A DNA stretch of 64,000 bases from Thermoanaerobacter pseudethanolicus ATCC 33223 (GCF_000019085.1 NC_010321.1:752501-816500); one strand, 5' to 3'. Positions 26,687 through 41,080 are shown, numbered from the stretch's first letter. Notes: generated by a model not told the origin, from the letters alone. Made by a program: numbers and translations.

Positions 26687-27511
26687 ATGCAATACAAATT
26701 AATTGCCATCGATATGGATGATACTCTTCTAAGACATGATAAAACTATATCTAAAGAGAATATAGAAGCATTACATAAAGCTCGGGAAAAAGGAGTATAT
26801 GTAGTAATATCTACAGGAAGGGTTTTTGCTTCCGCGTATGCCTACGCAGATATGATTGGTTTTAGAACTTACATAATTGCAAGTAATGGTGCTTTGATAA
26901 GAGACCCTGATAATAATACTATTTATGAAAGCCTTCTAAACTATGACAGCATGGAGGAAATTATAAAAGTATGCCAAAAGTACAATACATATTTCCAGCT
27001 TATAAGTGACAAAACGGTGTTTTCTCCGGAGATAACAAATAAGTTTCAAAGGTATGCCGAGTGGAATGAGCTATTTAAAACAGAGTTAAAAGTGGATGTC
27101 CAGGAGGTAAAGGAACCGTTAAAAGAGTTGGACAAATTAAAAAGTAGTATTTTGAAAATCATAGTTTTTAACGATGATGTTGAAGTATTAAAAAGCATAA
27201 GAGAGGAATTGTCAAAGAATACCTCAATACAGATAACCAGTTCTTATATGGACAATATTGAAATTGTCAATAAAGGAGTCAGCAAAGGAAGGGCCCTTAA
27301 AATTCTAGGAGGTTATTTGGGAATAGAAAGAGAAGAAATGATAGCAATAGGAGATAGTGAAAATGATATAGAAATGATCAAATTCGCAGGACTGGGTGTG
27401 GCGGTTGAAAATGCTATTGATGAGGTCAAAAAAGTGGCAGACTTTATAACGAAATCTAATATGGAGGACGGTGTAAAGTACGTTATTGATAAATTTATAT
27501 TACAATCATAA
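26687..27511 (+). CDS. Cof-type HAD-superfamily phosphatase
   Basis: A 274-residue HAD hydrolase. Motif I is AIDMDDTLL with the two catalytic Asp (about 9 and 11), motif II ISTGR, and motif IV GDSENDIEMI. The type IIB cap lies in the middle, as in Cof/YidA proteins that dephosphorylate sugar phosphates or flavin nucleotides. The ATG at 26687 lies 9 bases after AAGGAG. It begins a short run with acylphosphatase 15 bp downstream. Substrate unknown. Confidence 0.88.
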   Translation: MQYKLIAIDMDDTLLRHDKTISKENIEALHKAREKGVYVVISTGRVFASAYAYADMIGFRTYIIASNGALIRDPDNNTIYESLLNYDSMEEIIKVCQKYNTYFQLISDKTVFSPEITNKFQRYAEWNELFKTELKVDVQEVKEPLKELDKLKSSILKIIVFNDDVEVLKSIREELSKNTSIQITSSYMDNIEIVNKGVSKGRALKILGGYLGIEREEMIAIGDSENDIEMIKFAGLGVAVENAIDEVKKVADFITKSNMEDGVKYVIDKFILQS

Positions 27512-27526
27512 GAAAGGAGTATTTCT

Positions 27527-27799
27527 ATGAAAAAAACAGTACATTTGCGCATAACCGGACATGTGCAAGGGGTGGGGCTGAGGTATTCTGTGTATCAAAA
27601 GGCAGTTTCTTTGGGAATTGCAGGTTATGCGGAAAATCTTTATGATGGCAGTGTAGAAGTTGTTGCAGAAGGGGAAGAGGAAAGTATTAAAGAATTGATA
27701 AATTTTATTAAAACAGGTTTGAGATGGGCAAAAGTAGATAATGTAGAAGAAAGATGGTCGGATTACAAAGGGGAGTATCGGGATTTCCGGATTTATTAG
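27527..27799 (+). CDS. acyP: Acylphosphatase
   Basis: A 90-residue protein with the acylphosphatase signature GHVQGVGLRYSVY. R19 and N37 correspond to the catalytic Arg and Asn. It hydrolyses carboxyl-phosphate bonds. AAAGGAG precedes the ATG. It follows the HAD phosphatase gene by 15 bp, so the two are likely cotranscribed. Confidence 0.93.
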   Translation: MKKTVHLRITGHVQGVGLRYSVYQKAVSLGIAGYAENLYDGSVEVVAEGEEESIKELINFIKTGLRWAKVDNVEERWSDYKGEYRDFRIY

Positions 27800-27908
27800 T
27801 TGCTCTTTTTTTTATTCAATAAAACGTTTAAATGTGATATAATAATTAAAAAATAGTTTTACTATTTTAATGAGTTAATTTATTAATAGCGATTGAGGGT
27901 GCATGAAT

Positions 27909-29273
27909 ATGAGGATGGAATTCGATTTAAAACTTCAACAAACTCAAAAACTTATAATGACTCCTGAACTAAAACAGGCTATTGAGATTTTACAATTAAA
28001 TTCCTTAGAACTTAATGCTCTTATAGAACAGGAATTAGAGACTAATCCTCTTCTTGAAAAAGAAGAAGTTATCGAAGAAGATATATATGAATCTAATGAT
28101 TTTACTGAGTTGGCTAAATATATACGAGAAACAGAAGAGAGAATGTATTATGATGATTCCGATGATGAAGAAATAGAAGAAGTCAATTATGAAAACTTTG
28201 TGTCCACAAAGCCTTCTTTGACTGACCACCTTTTGTTCCAACTTCACATAACCCCTGTTTCTCCTAAAATCCAGAAAATATGTGAATATATAATATTTAG
28301 TCTAAGTCCGAGTGGTTATTTGAGAGAGGATATAAAAGATATTGCGGAAATTCTGGAATGTACTGAAGAAGAGGTATTAGAAGGATTATCTATAGTTCAA
28401 TCTTTTGACCCCCCAGGAATTGCAGCACGTAATTTGCAAGAATGTTTAAAACTTCAGCTTTTAGCCCAAGATAGTTACAAAGGCATTGTAAAAGAATTGG
28501 TAGACTATCATCTTGAGGAAATTGCTGAGGGGAAGTATTCATACTTAGCAAAGTTGTATAATATTTCCCTAAAAGAAGTGCAACAAGCTGTAGATTTTAT
28601 AAAAAAACTCAATCCTAAACCGGGAAGCAGCTTTTCTTCTACAGCAGATGTTAGATATATTGTACCAGATGTGGAGGTAATAAAAAGAGAGGGAGAGTAT
28701 TTTGTTATAGTAAACGATTCAGTCACTCCTAAGCTCAAGATTAATAATTACTATCATTCTATTTTAAATAGCCATGATGAAGAAGCTAAAAAATATATAA
28801 ATTCAAAACTGCAATCAGCCATGTGGCTTATAAAGAGTTTAGAAAGTAGAAAAGAAACTTTGTATAAAGTAGTTAAAGCAATAGTGGAGTTACAAAGGGA
28901 TTTTCTTGACAAAGGTATCAATTACTTAAAGCCTATGACACAAAAACAAATTGCTGATATTGTAGGTATCCATGAATCTACTGTCAGCAGAGCTATAAAT
29001 GGGAAATATGTTGCGACTCCAAGAGGGCTTTTTGAACTAAAATTTTTCTTTCAATCTGGAATTTCTAATAAAAATGGGAATGAATTTTCTGCTGAAACTA
29101 TTAAAAATCTCATAAAAAAATTGATCGAAGAAGAAGATCCAACAAATCCTTTAAGTGACCAGAAAATAGCGGATATTTTAAAAGAAAAAAATATTAATAT
29201 TTCAAGAAGAACAGTGGCAAAATATAGAGAGGAATGCAACATTCCTTCTACTATCAAAAGAAGAAGATATTAA
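27909..29273 (+). CDS. rpoN: RNA polymerase sigma-54 factor
   Basis: A 454-residue sigma-54. Region I is rich in Gln and Leu (LKLQQTQKLIMTPELKQAI), an acidic region II follows, then the core-binding domain. The DNA-binding part holds a helix-turn-helix (IADIVGIHESTVSRAINGKY) and the RpoN box (RRTVAKYREE) at the end. The ATG at 27909 has GAGGGT 8 bases upstream; the ATG at 27903 is too close. No enhancer-binding protein is encoded in this window. A short GC hairpin with ATGGGCAT arms follows the stop, without a U-tract. Confidence 0.95.
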   Translation: MRMEFDLKLQQTQKLIMTPELKQAIEILQLNSLELNALIEQELETNPLLEKEEVIEEDIYESNDFTELAKYIRETEERMYYDDSDDEEIEEVNYENFVSTKPSLTDHLLFQLHITPVSPKIQKICEYIIFSLSPSGYLREDIKDIAEILECTEEEVLEGLSIVQSFDPPGIAARNLQECLKLQLLAQDSYKGIVKELVDYHLEEIAEGKYSYLAKLYNISLKEVQQAVDFIKKLNPKPGSSFSSTADVRYIVPDVEVIKREGEYFVIVNDSVTPKLKINNYYHSILNSHDEEAKKYINSKLQSAMWLIKSLESRKETLYKVVKAIVELQRDFLDKGINYLKPMTQKQIADIVGIHESTVSRAINGKYVATPRGLFELKFFFQSGISNKNGNEFSAETIKNLIKKLIEEEDPTNPLSDQKIADILKEKNINISRRTVAKYREECNIPSTIKRRRY

Positions 29274-29357
29274 ATGGGCATGTAAATGCCCATTTAGGCT
29301 ATTGAAAAAGCTTTATTAATAGTATAAAATAGTTAATGTAAATACTTTTTATGAAAT

Positions 29358-29395
29358 GTGGGACATTTATAGAATAACGGGACTTTAACCGTCCT
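29358..29395 (+). promoter_or_regulatory. CggR operator-like direct repeat
   Basis: Two GGGAC half-sites, TGGGAC at 29359 and CGGGAC at 29378, spaced 19 bases. The second is followed after six bases by CGTC. This resembles the CGGGAC-N6-TGTC repeats bound by CggR upstream of the glycolytic operon in Bacillus. It lies just before the cggR start. By inference the operon is autorepressed and induced by fructose-1,6-bisphosphate. Confidence 0.5.
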
Positions 29396-29410
29396 GAAGA
29401 GGGAAATGGC

Positions 29411-30433
29411 ATGAAAGATATTATAGCTTTACAACAAAAGATAGTACCAGAGTTAATAGATTTACTTCAAAAGAGATATACTATAATGCGAAACATATAT
29501 TTTAATCAACCCATAGGGCGAAGGGCACTTTCACACCAGTTGAATATGGGGGAACGAATAATTAGAAGTGAGGTATCCTTTTTGAAGGCTCAAGGTTTGG
29601 TGGATATAAATCCGATGGGAATGACAATTACTAAAGAAGGAGAAGAACTTATTGAAAACCTCAAAGATTTTATTCATGAGCTTAAAGGATTAAATAACAT
29701 TGAAAATCTTTTAGAAGACAAGCTACAGGTAGAAAAAGTTATAGTAGTACCAGGTGATGTTGAAGAAGACTCCATGATAAAAAAAGAGTTAGGCAAATCT
29801 GCAGCTAATTACCTAAAAACAATAATAAAATACGACAGTATAATTGCCTTAACGGGTGGCTCAACTGTCTTAGAAGTTGCAAATGGTATGCCTCAACTTT
29901 ATTCCCAATCAAACATAGTAGTTGTGCCAGCCCGTGGTGGATTAGGCCGGGAAGTAGAAAAGCAGGCAAATACAATCGCTTCAATTTTAGCTAAAAAACT
30001 TGGCGGTACATACAAGATGTTGCACGTGCCGGACAATTTAGGCAAAGAGGCGGTAAAGAGTCTCATCAAAGAGCCGGATATAAAAGATGTGGTAGAAACC
30101 TTGAAAAAAGCAGATATTTTGATATTTGGAATAGGTCGCGCAGATATAATGGCAGAGAGAAGGAATTTACCACAAGATATTAGAGATTTTTTAGAAGCGA
30201 ACAATGCTACAGCTGAAGCTTTAGGCTATTACTTTGATAAAGAAGGGAAAGTAGTCTATGCTACACCAAGTATTTTTCTGACTTTAGAAGACCTAAAGTT
30301 TGTTAAAAATTTAATAGCAGTATCTGGCGGAAAAGGTAAAGCAGAAGCTATTGTTTCTACTTGCAGAAGTGGCAATGTACAAGTGCTTGTCACTGATGAA
30401 GGAGCTGCTTTTGAGATTTTAAAAATTGTTTAA
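29411..30433 (+). CDS. cggR: Central glycolytic genes regulator CggR
   Basis: A 340-residue SorC-family repressor. An N-terminal helix-turn-helix (QPIGRRALSHQLNMGERIIRS) is followed by a sugar-phosphate binding domain with ALTGGSTVLEVANG and VVPARGGLGREVEKQAN. In Bacillus, CggR bound to fructose-1,6-bisphosphate releases the gapA operon. Here it heads cggR-gap-pgk-tpiA-gpmI-eno in the same order, and an operator-like repeat lies just upstream. GAGGG precedes the ATG. Confidence 0.93.
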   Translation: MKDIIALQQKIVPELIDLLQKRYTIMRNIYFNQPIGRRALSHQLNMGERIIRSEVSFLKAQGLVDINPMGMTITKEGEELIENLKDFIHELKGLNNIENLLEDKLQVEKVIVVPGDVEEDSMIKKELGKSAANYLKTIIKYDSIIALTGGSTVLEVANGMPQLYSQSNIVVVPARGGLGREVEKQANTIASILAKKLGGTYKMLHVPDNLGKEAVKSLIKEPDIKDVVETLKKADILIFGIGRADIMAERRNLPQDIRDFLEANNATAEALGYYFDKEGKVVYATPSIFLTLEDLKFVKNLIAVSGGKGKAEAIVSTCRSGNVQVLVTDEGAAFEILKIV

Positions 30434-31489
<1,056 letters not shown>

Positions 31490-31554
31490 GTAGTAAAGGG
31501 TCCGTGTCCTTTGTGGACCGGACCTTTAAATCCTAATATAAGGAGGTTTTTGTG

Positions 31555-32736
31555 ATGAAAAAGACAGTGCGTGATATAGATGTGGCAGGAAAAAGAGTTT
31601 TAGTGAGAGTAGATTTTAATGTGCCTATGGATGAAAACAAAAATATAACAGATGACACTCGTATAAAAGCAGCACTTCCTACTATTGAGTATTTAATAAA
31701 TCACAATGCTAAAGTAATACTGGTATCCCATTTAGGAAGACCAAAGGGCAAAGTAAATCCAGAATATTCTTTAAAACCTGTTGCAAAAAGGTTGTCAGAG
31801 CTTTTAGGCAAACAAGTCATTATGGCAGAGGATGTAATTGGAGATGATGCTAAAACAAAAGCAGCTGCATTAAAAGAAGGAGAAGTATTGCTTTTAGAAA
31901 ATGTGAGATTCCACGCAGAAGAAGAGAAAAATGACACTCAATTTGCAAAAGAGTTAGCTTCTTTAGCAGATATATATGTAAATGATGCTTTTGGCACAGC
32001 TCACAGGGCCCATGCTTCTACAGCAGGCGTTGCAGCTTATTTGCCGGCAGTATCAGGCTTTTTAATTGAAAAAGAACTTACTATTATGGGAGAAGCTTTA
32101 GAAAATCCAAAGAGACCATTTGTCGCTATATTAGGAGGAGCTAAAGTTTCTGACAAAATAGGGGTTATAACAAACCTATTAGAAAAAGTAGATAGCCTTT
32201 TAATTGGCGGTGGTATGGCTTACACCTTTATAAAAGCAAAAGGATATGAAATTGGTAAGTCGCTTTTAGAAGAGGATAAAATAGAGTTAGCTAAAGAATT
32301 AATGGAGAAGGCTAAGCAAAAAGGTGTTAATTTGATGCTTCCTGTTGATACAGTTATTGCTAAAGAATTGAAATCAGGCGTACCTTATGAAGTAGTCGAT
32401 ATAGACAAAATGCCTCAAGACCAAATAGGAGTAGACATTGGACCTAAGACTATTGAAGAATACTCAAAAGTGATAAAACACGCCATGACAGTAGTGTGGA
32501 ATGGGCCTATGGGAGTTTTTGAAATTCCTGAGTTTGCAAAAGGTACAGAGGCTATTGCGAAAGCTTTGAGTGAATGCAAAGGTACTACTATAGTAGGCGG
32601 TGGTGATTCTGCAGCTGCTATAGAGCAATTAGGATATGCGGATAAAGTCACTCATATTTCTACTGGAGGAGGAGCTTCTCTAGAGTTTTTGGAAGGCAAA
32701 GTATTGCCAGGAATTGATGTTTTAAATGATAAGTAA
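31555..32736 (+). CDS. pgk: Phosphoglycerate kinase
   Basis: A 393-residue monomeric kinase. It has [17 protein letters not shown] at the N terminus, [19 protein letters not shown], the ATP-domain GGAKVSDKI, and the C-terminal GGGDSAAA. It makes ATP from 1,3-bisphosphoglycerate. The ATG at 31555 is 8 bases after AAGGAGG; a GTG sits one codon earlier. Between gap and pgk a GC-rich inverted segment (GGTCCG/CGGACC) could be an mRNA processing or attenuation hairpin. Confidence 0.98.
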   Translation: MKKTVRDIDVAGKRVLVRVDFNVPMDENKNITDDTRIKAALPTIEYLINHNAKVILVSHLGRPKGKVNPEYSLKPVAKRLSELLGKQVIMAEDVIGDDAKTKAAALKEGEVLLLENVRFHAEEEKNDTQFAKELASLADIYVNDAFGTAHRAHASTAGVAAYLPAVSGFLIEKELTIMGEALENPKRPFVAILGGAKVSDKIGVITNLLEKVDSLLIGGGMAYTFIKAKGYEIGKSLLEEDKIELAKELMEKAKQKGVNLMLPVDTVIAKELKSGVPYEVVDIDKMPQDQIGVDIGPKTIEEYSKVIKHAMTVVWNGPMGVFEIPEFAKGTEAIAKALSECKGTTIVGGGDSAAAIEQLGYADKVTHISTGGGASLEFLEGKVLPGIDVLNDK

Positions 32737-32749
32737 AGGGGTGTTTGTT

Positions 32750-33496
32750 TTGAGAAGACCAATAATTGCAGGTAACTGGAAAATGCACATGACCCCTTCT
32801 GAAGCGGTGAAGTTAGTTGAGGAATTGATACCTCAAGTGAAAGACGCAAAAGCAGAAGTTGTAGTAATACCTCCTTTTGTTGACTTGACAGAGGTAAATA
32901 AAGTAATTCAAGGTACTAATATTCTTCTCGGAGCACAAGATATGTTTTGGGAAGAAAAGGGCGCATATACGGGGGAAATTTCACCTTTAATGCTTAAAGA
33001 GATTGGGGTGAAATATGTTGTAATAGGCCACTCTGAAAGAAGGCAGTATTTTGGTGAGACTGATGAAATGGTGAATAAAAAAGTTTTATCCGCTCTATCT
33101 CACGGCTTAAGTCCTATTGTGTGTGTAGGAGAATCTCTTTCTCAAAGAGAAGAAGGAAAAACTTTTGAAGTAGTTTTAAATCAAACTAAAGAGGCTTTAA
33201 AAGGTGTTTCCCACGATGATATTGTAAATGTAGTAATAGCTTATGAGCCAATTTGGGCTATAGGTACTGGCAAAACTGCTACAGCTAAAGATGCCAATGA
33301 AGTGATAAAAGCTTTAAGGAATACTATAGCTTCCCTTTATGGAAAAGAAAAAGCAAGTTTAGTTAGGATACAGTATGGGGGGAGTGTAAAGCCCGAGAAC
33401 ATTTCTGAACTCATGGCAGAGAGCGATATAGACGGGGCTTTAGTAGGGGGAGCAAGTCTTGTAGCATCAGATTTTGCAAAGATTGTCAATTATTAA
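32750..33496 (+). CDS. tpiA: Triosephosphate isomerase
   Basis: A 248-residue TIM barrel. It has AGNWKMHMT with the catalytic Lys, GHSERR with the catalytic His, [14 protein letters not shown] with the catalytic Glu, and GGSVKP for phosphate binding. The TTG at 32750 is chosen: it follows AAAGGGGTG, and [12 protein letters not shown] is the normal family N terminus. The ATG at 32726 lies inside pgk. It is not fused to pgk, unlike in some thermophiles. Confidence 0.97.
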   Translation: MRRPIIAGNWKMHMTPSEAVKLVEELIPQVKDAKAEVVVIPPFVDLTEVNKVIQGTNILLGAQDMFWEEKGAYTGEISPLMLKEIGVKYVVIGHSERRQYFGETDEMVNKKVLSALSHGLSPIVCVGESLSQREEGKTFEVVLNQTKEALKGVSHDDIVNVVIAYEPIWAIGTGKTATAKDANEVIKALRNTIASLYGKEKASLVRIQYGGSVKPENISELMAESDIDGALVGGASLVASDFAKIVNY

Positions 33497-33508
33497 GGAG
33501 AGGATTAT

Positions 33509-36379
<2,871 letters not shown>

Positions 36380-36381
<2 letters not shown>

Positions 36382-36409
36382 GGGGATCCAAAAAGGATTC
36401 CCTTTTTAT
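36380..36409 (+). terminator. Glycolytic operon terminator
   Basis: AAGGGGATCC/GGATTCCCTT stem (one G-T pair) and a T run directly after the eno stop. Confidence 0.85.
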
Positions 36410-36497
36410 ATAAAAACCTCTTGATCAACATAGCAATTCTTTGTATAATATAAACTGTGGTATTGTGTTTCAAAAATTAGGATAAGGCGGTGTAAAT

Positions 36498-36737
36498 ATG
36501 CTAAAAACTGTACTCATGGTTATACATGTTTTAGTTAGTCTTTTCTTAATAGCTGTGATACTTTTGCAAAAAGGTAAAAGTGCAGGCATTTCAGGAGTAA
36601 TAGAAGGAGGAGCAGAAACCTTTTTTGGGAAAAATAAAGCTCGAACCATGGAGGGGACATTAGAAAAGCTCACAACCATAGCGGCAGCGTTGTTTATAAT
36701 TTTGTCTATGGTGTTGACCGTAATGATGGCTAAATAA
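36498..36737 (+). CDS. secG: Protein translocase subunit SecG
   Basis: A 79-residue membrane protein with two hydrophobic helices (about 5-22 and 58-76). The conserved linker reads LLQKGKSAGISGVIEGGAETFFGKNKAR. It is a small subunit of the SecYEG channel. Its place after eno is conserved in Firmicutes, although a terminator precedes it and it has its own upstream AT-rich promoter region. A hairpin terminator follows. Confidence 0.92.
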   Translation: MLKTVLMVIHVLVSLFLIAVILLQKGKSAGISGVIEGGAETFFGKNKARTMEGTLEKLTTIAAALFIILSMVLTVMMAK

Positions 36738-36764
36738 AAAAGACGGTATCAAGAAAAGAAATGG

Positions 36765-36793
36765 AAAAACCCTTTTATGGGTTTTTATTTTTA
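36765..36793 (+). terminator. secG terminator
   Basis: Eight-bp stem AAAAACCC/GGGTTTTT with a six-base loop and further T. Confidence 0.85.
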
Positions 36794-36824
36794 CCACCAT
36801 AAATAAAAAAGGCTAGGTGGTCAA

Positions 36825-37826
36825 ATGAAAATTAGAGAAATTACAGAGGAATTAGAATATCAACTGCTTTCTCCTTATGCGACAAAAAGCCGTGAAACTC
36901 GCGGCAGGGATAGAGAAGAAGAAAAATGCGATATAAGAACAGAGTTTCAAAGGGATAGAGACAGGATTATTCATAGCAAAGCTTTTAGAAGATTGAGCCA
37001 CAAAACACAAGTCTTTATTTCTCCAGAAGGTGACCATTATAGAACAAGGCTAACTCATACTTTAGAAGTAGCTCAGATTGCAAGAACAATTGCAAGAGCT
37101 TTGAGGTTAAACGAAGATTTGACAGAAGCTATTGCTTTAGGTCATGATTTAGGACATACTCCTTTTGGCCATTCTGGTGAGGAAGTTTTAAATAGACTTT
37201 TAAAAGATGGCTTTAGACATAATGAACAAAGCATTAGAGTGGTTGAGATTTTGGAAAAGGATGGAAAGGGTCTTAATTTGACTTGGGAAGTTAAGGACGG
37301 CATTTGTAACCACTCTACCTCAGGAAATCCCCAGACTTTAGAGGGACAAGTAGTACAAATTTCTGATAAAATAGCTTATATTAACCATGATATTGATGAT
37401 GCGATAAGGGGAAAAGTTTTAAATCCGGAGGATTTACCAAAAGATTTAATAGCAATTTTGGGTGATAAGCATAGTAAGCGAATAGATACAATGGTAAAAG
37501 ATGTTATAAATAATAGCTTAGGAAAGCCGAAAGTTTCAATGAGTAAAGAGATTTATGAGGCTACTTATAGCCTGAGGGATTTTTTGTTCAAAAAAGTTTA
37601 TATTGGGTCAAAAGCTAAAAAAGATGAGGAAAAAGCAAAAAGAATAGTAGAACAATTGTTTTATTACTTTTATGACAATATTGAAAAGATGCCTCAAGAA
37701 TTTATAAAACTTGCTGAGATTTATGGAAGAGAAAGAGCTGTTGCTGATTATATTGCTGGTATGACAGACAAATATGCTTTTTTAAAATACAAAGAGATTT
37801 TTTTGCCCAGTCCTTGGTTTGAGTAA
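36825..37826 (+). CDS. Deoxyguanosinetriphosphate triphosphohydrolase-like HD protein
   Basis: A 333-residue HD-domain protein. It has [10 protein letters not shown], then [15 protein letters not shown] with the first metal His, and [16 protein letters not shown] with the HD pair (about 108-109). The later [11 protein letters not shown] completes the site. It belongs to the dGTPase family, which releases triphosphate from dNTPs; members like this are often annotated only as dGTPase-like. GGTGG precedes the ATG. It comes just before dnaG, an arrangement common in clostridia. Confidence 0.9.
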   Translation: MKIREITEELEYQLLSPYATKSRETRGRDREEEKCDIRTEFQRDRDRIIHSKAFRRLSHKTQVFISPEGDHYRTRLTHTLEVAQIARTIARALRLNEDLTEAIALGHDLGHTPFGHSGEEVLNRLLKDGFRHNEQSIRVVEILEKDGKGLNLTWEVKDGICNHSTSGNPQTLEGQVVQISDKIAYINHDIDDAIRGKVLNPEDLPKDLIAILGDKHSKRIDTMVKDVINNSLGKPKVSMSKEIYEATYSLRDFLFKKVYIGSKAKKDEEKAKRIVEQLFYYFYDNIEKMPQEFIKLAEIYGRERAVADYIAGMTDKYAFLKYKEIFLPSPWFE

Positions 37827-37881
37827 AATATTTTTTGATTTTAATAAAAATTTAATAAAACCAAAGAAGGATTTTTGAATC

Positions 37882-37954
37882 TTTTGTCGAATATATATTG
37901 GTCGTCACTAATAAATTAATTTGGTAAAGAGGAATTTAACAATTTTTGTCGAAT
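37882..37954 (+). promoter_or_regulatory. Two Spo0A-box-like sites before dnaG
   Basis: TTTTGTCGAAT occurs at 37882-37892 and again at 37944-37954, 62 bases apart, in the gap between the dGTPase-like gene and dnaG. The core TGTCGAA is the 0A box bound by Spo0A. Two exact 11-base copies in one short gap are unlikely by chance. Regulation of dnaG-rpoD by Spo0A is inferred. Confidence 0.45.
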
Positions 37955-37974
37955 AGAATAATTAGGTGATATTG

Positions 37975-39762
37975 ATGGCTTACTCAAAAGAAATGATTGA
38001 AAAGGTCATAGAAGCAAATGACATAATAGATGTTATATCAGAGTATGTAGAACTAAAAAAAGCGGGAAAAGAATTTAAAGGTCTATGTCCTTTTCATAGA
38101 GAAAAAACCCCATCTTTTATGGTAAGTCAAGAAAAACAGGTTTATCACTGTTTTGGCTGTAATGCCAGTGGAAATGTTGTTACTTTTATAATGGATATTG
38201 AAAATTTGACTTTTAAAGAAGCAATTGAATTTTTAGCAGATAGAGTAGGAATAACTCTTGAAGAAACTGTGCTTACAGAAAGGGAGTACCAAAGAAAGAA
38301 ACTTATTGACGAAATATATAAAGTAAATAAATTAGCAACTATGTATTTTTACAATAAGCTTTTTTCTGAAGAAGGTAGACAGGCTTTAACCTATATAAGA
38401 AAAAGAGGTTTGACAGAAGCAACGATAAAGAAGTTTGGAATAGGCTATTCATCACCTCATGGAAATGGACTTTTAAACTTTTTAAAAGAAAAAGGCTATA
38501 CAGAAAGTTTTCTGGTAAAGGCTGGACTTTTGTCTCAAAAAAATAACCGCTATTACGACAGGTTTAGAAATAGAGTAATGTTTCCTATTATAGATGTAAA
38601 GGGTAATGTTATAGGTTTTGGAGGCCGTTCTATTGATGATAGTTTGCCTAAATACTTAAACACTCCGGAGACAGAGGTCTTTAAAAAAGGCAAAACGCTA
38701 TTTGCAATAAATTTTGCTAAAAAAACTCAACAAGACAAATTTATAATTGTAGAAGGATACATGGACGCTATTTCCTTACATCAAGCCGGAATAGATTGTG
38801 CTGTAGCATCTTTAGGAACCGCTTTGACAGAGGACCAAGCAAGACTCATAAAAAGGTATAAAGGAAATGTTGTAATTGCTTATGATGCGGATGAAGCTGG
38901 TATTAGTGCCGCATTAAGAGGACTTGACATTCTTGATGAATTGAATTTAAATATAAAAGTACTGACTATTCCTTATGGGAAAGACCCTGATGAGTTTATA
39001 AAAAAAGAAGGAGTAAACGCATTTAATCAATTAATAGAAAATGCCGATAGTTTAATTGAGTTTAAAGCAAAGGTATTTAGAAAAAATCTCGACCTTGATA
39101 ATCCTCAAGATAGAATAATATATGTTAAAAAAATTGCAAAAGATATTGCAAAACTTTCTGATGAAGTGAAAAGGGAAGTCTATATTTCTTCAGCTGCTAA
39201 AGTTGCTCAAATACCTGAGAATGCAGTGAGAACAGAGGTTGCGCGTTTTGTCAATAGGGAAATTGAAAAAAATCAAAAAAATATGTATATGGCTGGCAAT
39301 ATAAGGCATAATATATACAGTAGTAGTAAAATATCACCAGAAAAGTACTTAATTGCATTGCTGCTGTATGATAATAATCTTTACAAAAGGGTGAAAGAAA
39401 CAATTACCGCCGATATGCTGGAGAATGTTAAATTAAAGCCAATTTTTGGAGAAATAATGTCAAGGTTGGAGGATGGAAAAAAAACTCAAATAAATGATAT
39501 TGTTTATTTATTACAAGAGGAAAATCTCATATCTGATTTTAATGATATTATTAAAGCTTTTTATGAGAGTGAAAATGTTACTGAACAAGCTGTTGATGAT
39601 ATTATAAACAAGATTCTCATTAACAGTTTGGCAGTTAAAAGAGAAAAGATTAAAAGAGCTATCAATGAAGCTCATATGTTGGGGGATATAGAGAAAGAAA
39701 GGCAACTTTTAATAGAATTACAAAATTGTGAAAAGGAGATGCTAAAGATAAAAAATGGCTAA
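37975..39762 (+). CDS. dnaG: DNA primase
   Basis: A 595-residue primase. The N-terminal zinc ribbon is in [11 protein letters not shown] ... HCFGCNASG (about 38-60). The TOPRIM core has [14 protein letters not shown] and AYDADEAG. A helical C-terminal DnaB-binding domain follows. It makes RNA primers for replication. The ATG at 37975 follows AGGTGA; the GTG at 37966 overlaps that site. The downstream rpoD is cotranscribed, forming the macromolecular synthesis operon without rpsU. Confidence 0.96.
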   Translation: MAYSKEMIEKVIEANDIIDVISEYVELKKAGKEFKGLCPFHREKTPSFMVSQEKQVYHCFGCNASGNVVTFIMDIENLTFKEAIEFLADRVGITLEETVLTEREYQRKKLIDEIYKVNKLATMYFYNKLFSEEGRQALTYIRKRGLTEATIKKFGIGYSSPHGNGLLNFLKEKGYTESFLVKAGLLSQKNNRYYDRFRNRVMFPIIDVKGNVIGFGGRSIDDSLPKYLNTPETEVFKKGKTLFAINFAKKTQQDKFIIVEGYMDAISLHQAGIDCAVASLGTALTEDQARLIKRYKGNVVIAYDADEAGISAALRGLDILDELNLNIKVLTIPYGKDPDEFIKKEGVNAFNQLIENADSLIEFKAKVFRKNLDLDNPQDRIIYVKKIAKDIAKLSDEVKREVYISSAAKVAQIPENAVRTEVARFVNREIEKNQKNMYMAGNIRHNIYSSSKISPEKYLIALLLYDNNLYKRVKETITADMLENVKLKPIFGEIMSRLEDGKKTQINDIVYLLQEENLISDFNDIIKAFYESENVTEQAVDDIINKILINSLAVKREKIKRAINEAHMLGDIEKERQLLIELQNCEKEMLKIKNG

Positions 39763-39793
39763 AAAGAAAGAAACCCATAGGGAGGGGAAACCT

Positions 39794-40867
39794 ATGAACA
39801 ACGAAGAATTGTCTAAAGAAGCCATTACAGAACTTATCAATAAAGGAAAAAAAACTGGGATGCTCACCTACAATGAGATAATGGATTCTTTAGAAGATAT
39901 TGATTTAAATCCTGACCAAATTGAGAAAGTATATGATGCTTTTGAAGACATGGGAATTGAAATTGTTGGGGAAGAACCTCGTCAGGAAGAAATAACTGAA
40001 GAAGATTTAGATTTAGACCTTTCTCTTCCTGAAGGAATCAGTATAGATGACCCTGTTAGAATGTATTTGAAGGAGATAGGCAAGATTCCCCTTCTCACTC
40101 CTGAAGAAGAGATTGAATTGGCAAAAAGAATCGAACAAGGAGACGAAGAAGCTAAAAAAAGACTTATAGAAGCTAATTTGAGATTGGTTGTAAGCATAGC
40201 CAAAAGATACGTAGGAAGAGGAATGCTTTTCTTAGATTTGATACAAGAAGGAAATTTGGGGTTACTCAAAGCAGTTGAAAAATTTGACTATAGAAAAGGC
40301 TATAAATTTAGTACTTACGCTACATGGTGGATAAGACAGGCTATTACAAGAGCTATTGCAGATCAAGCAAGAACCATAAGAATCCCTGTACACATGGTAG
40401 AAACTATCAATAAATTGATAAGAGTCCAAAGGCAATTGCTGCAGGAATTAGGTCGTGAGCCCACTCCTGAAGAGTTGGCAAAAGAGATGGGGATGCCAGA
40501 AGAAAAAGTAAGAGAGATAATGAAAATAGCACAAGAACCTGTATCTTTAGAAACTCCTATTGGGGAAGAGGAAGACAGCCACTTAGGCGATTTTATACCC
40601 GATGAAGATGCACCAGCTCCAGCAGAAGCTGCTGCTTTTACAATGCTAAAAGAACAGTTGATGGATGTTCTTGATACCCTAACGCCAAGGGAAGAGAAAG
40701 TACTAAGACTTAGGTTTGGCCTAGATGACGGTCGAGCAAGAACTTTAGAGGAAGTAGGAAAAGAGTTTAATGTTACAAGAGAACGCATAAGGCAAATTGA
40801 AGCAAAGGCTTTGAGAAAATTGAGGCATCCCAGCAGGAGCAAAAAATTAAAAGATTTCCTTGATTGA
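39794..40867 (+). CDS. rpoD: RNA polymerase sigma factor SigA
   Basis: A 357-residue housekeeping sigma factor. It has a short region 1.1 and region 1.2 ([17 protein letters not shown]). Region 2 contains [14 protein letters not shown] and [20 protein letters not shown], region 3 follows, and region 4 has [20 protein letters not shown]. The ATG at 39794 lies six bases after GGGAGGGG. An earlier in-frame ATG at 39755, inside dnaG, has its nearest site 16 bases away and is rejected. Confidence 0.97.
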   Translation: MNNEELSKEAITELINKGKKTGMLTYNEIMDSLEDIDLNPDQIEKVYDAFEDMGIEIVGEEPRQEEITEEDLDLDLSLPEGISIDDPVRMYLKEIGKIPLLTPEEEIELAKRIEQGDEEAKKRLIEANLRLVVSIAKRYVGRGMLFLDLIQEGNLGLLKAVEKFDYRKGYKFSTYATWWIRQAITRAIADQARTIRIPVHMVETINKLIRVQRQLLQELGREPTPEELAKEMGMPEEKVREIMKIAQEPVSLETPIGEEEDSHLGDFIPDEDAPAPAEAAAFTMLKEQLMDVLDTLTPREEKVLRLRFGLDDGRARTLEEVGKEFNVTRERIRQIEAKALRKLRHPSRSKKLKDFLD

Positions 40868-40876
40868 ATAAGCTTC

Positions 40877-40904
40877 TTGACAATAGGGCAAAAATCTGTA
40901 TAAT
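40877..40904 (+). promoter_or_regulatory. Sigma-A promoter of the tRNA-Asn/tRNA-Met operon
   Basis: TTGACA and TATAAT, both perfect, 16 bases apart, ending 11 bases before tRNA-Asn. Confidence 0.88.
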
Positions 40905-40915
40905 TATTATTGTAT

Positions 40916-40990
40916 TCCTCAGTAGCTCAAGGGTAGAGCAACCGGCTGTTAACCGGTAGGTTGTAGGTTCGAATCCTACCTGAGGAGCCA
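40916..40990 (+). tRNA. tRNA-Asn (GTT)
   Basis: Seven-bp acceptor stem TCCTCAG/CTGAGGA, discriminator G, encoded CCA, T-loop GGTTCGAATCC and anticodon loop CTGTTAA with anticodon GTT. It lies 10 bases from the end of its -10 box. Confidence 0.95.
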
Positions 40991-40996
40991 CTTTTT

Positions 40997-41072
40997 GGGC
41001 CTTTAGCTCAGCTGGCAGAGCGGTCGGCTCATAACCGATTGGTCCGGGGTTCAAATCCCTGAAGGCCCACCA
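40997..41072 (+). tRNA. tRNA-Met (CAT), elongator or Ile2 type
   Basis: Acceptor GGGCCTT/AAGGCCC, discriminator A, encoded CCA, D-loop AGCTCAGCTGGCAGAG and anticodon loop CTCATAA with anticodon CAT. The acceptor starts with a G-C pair, so it is not an initiator. Whether the C34 is modified to lysidine (Ile2) cannot be settled from sequence alone. Confidence 0.88.
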
Positions 41073-41080
41073 TTTAGAGA

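Noticed and set aside
29272-29295. Hairpin AAATGGGCAT/ATGCCCATTT after rpoN as terminator
   Set aside because: No T tract follows; may be an mRNA stability element, not a clear terminator.
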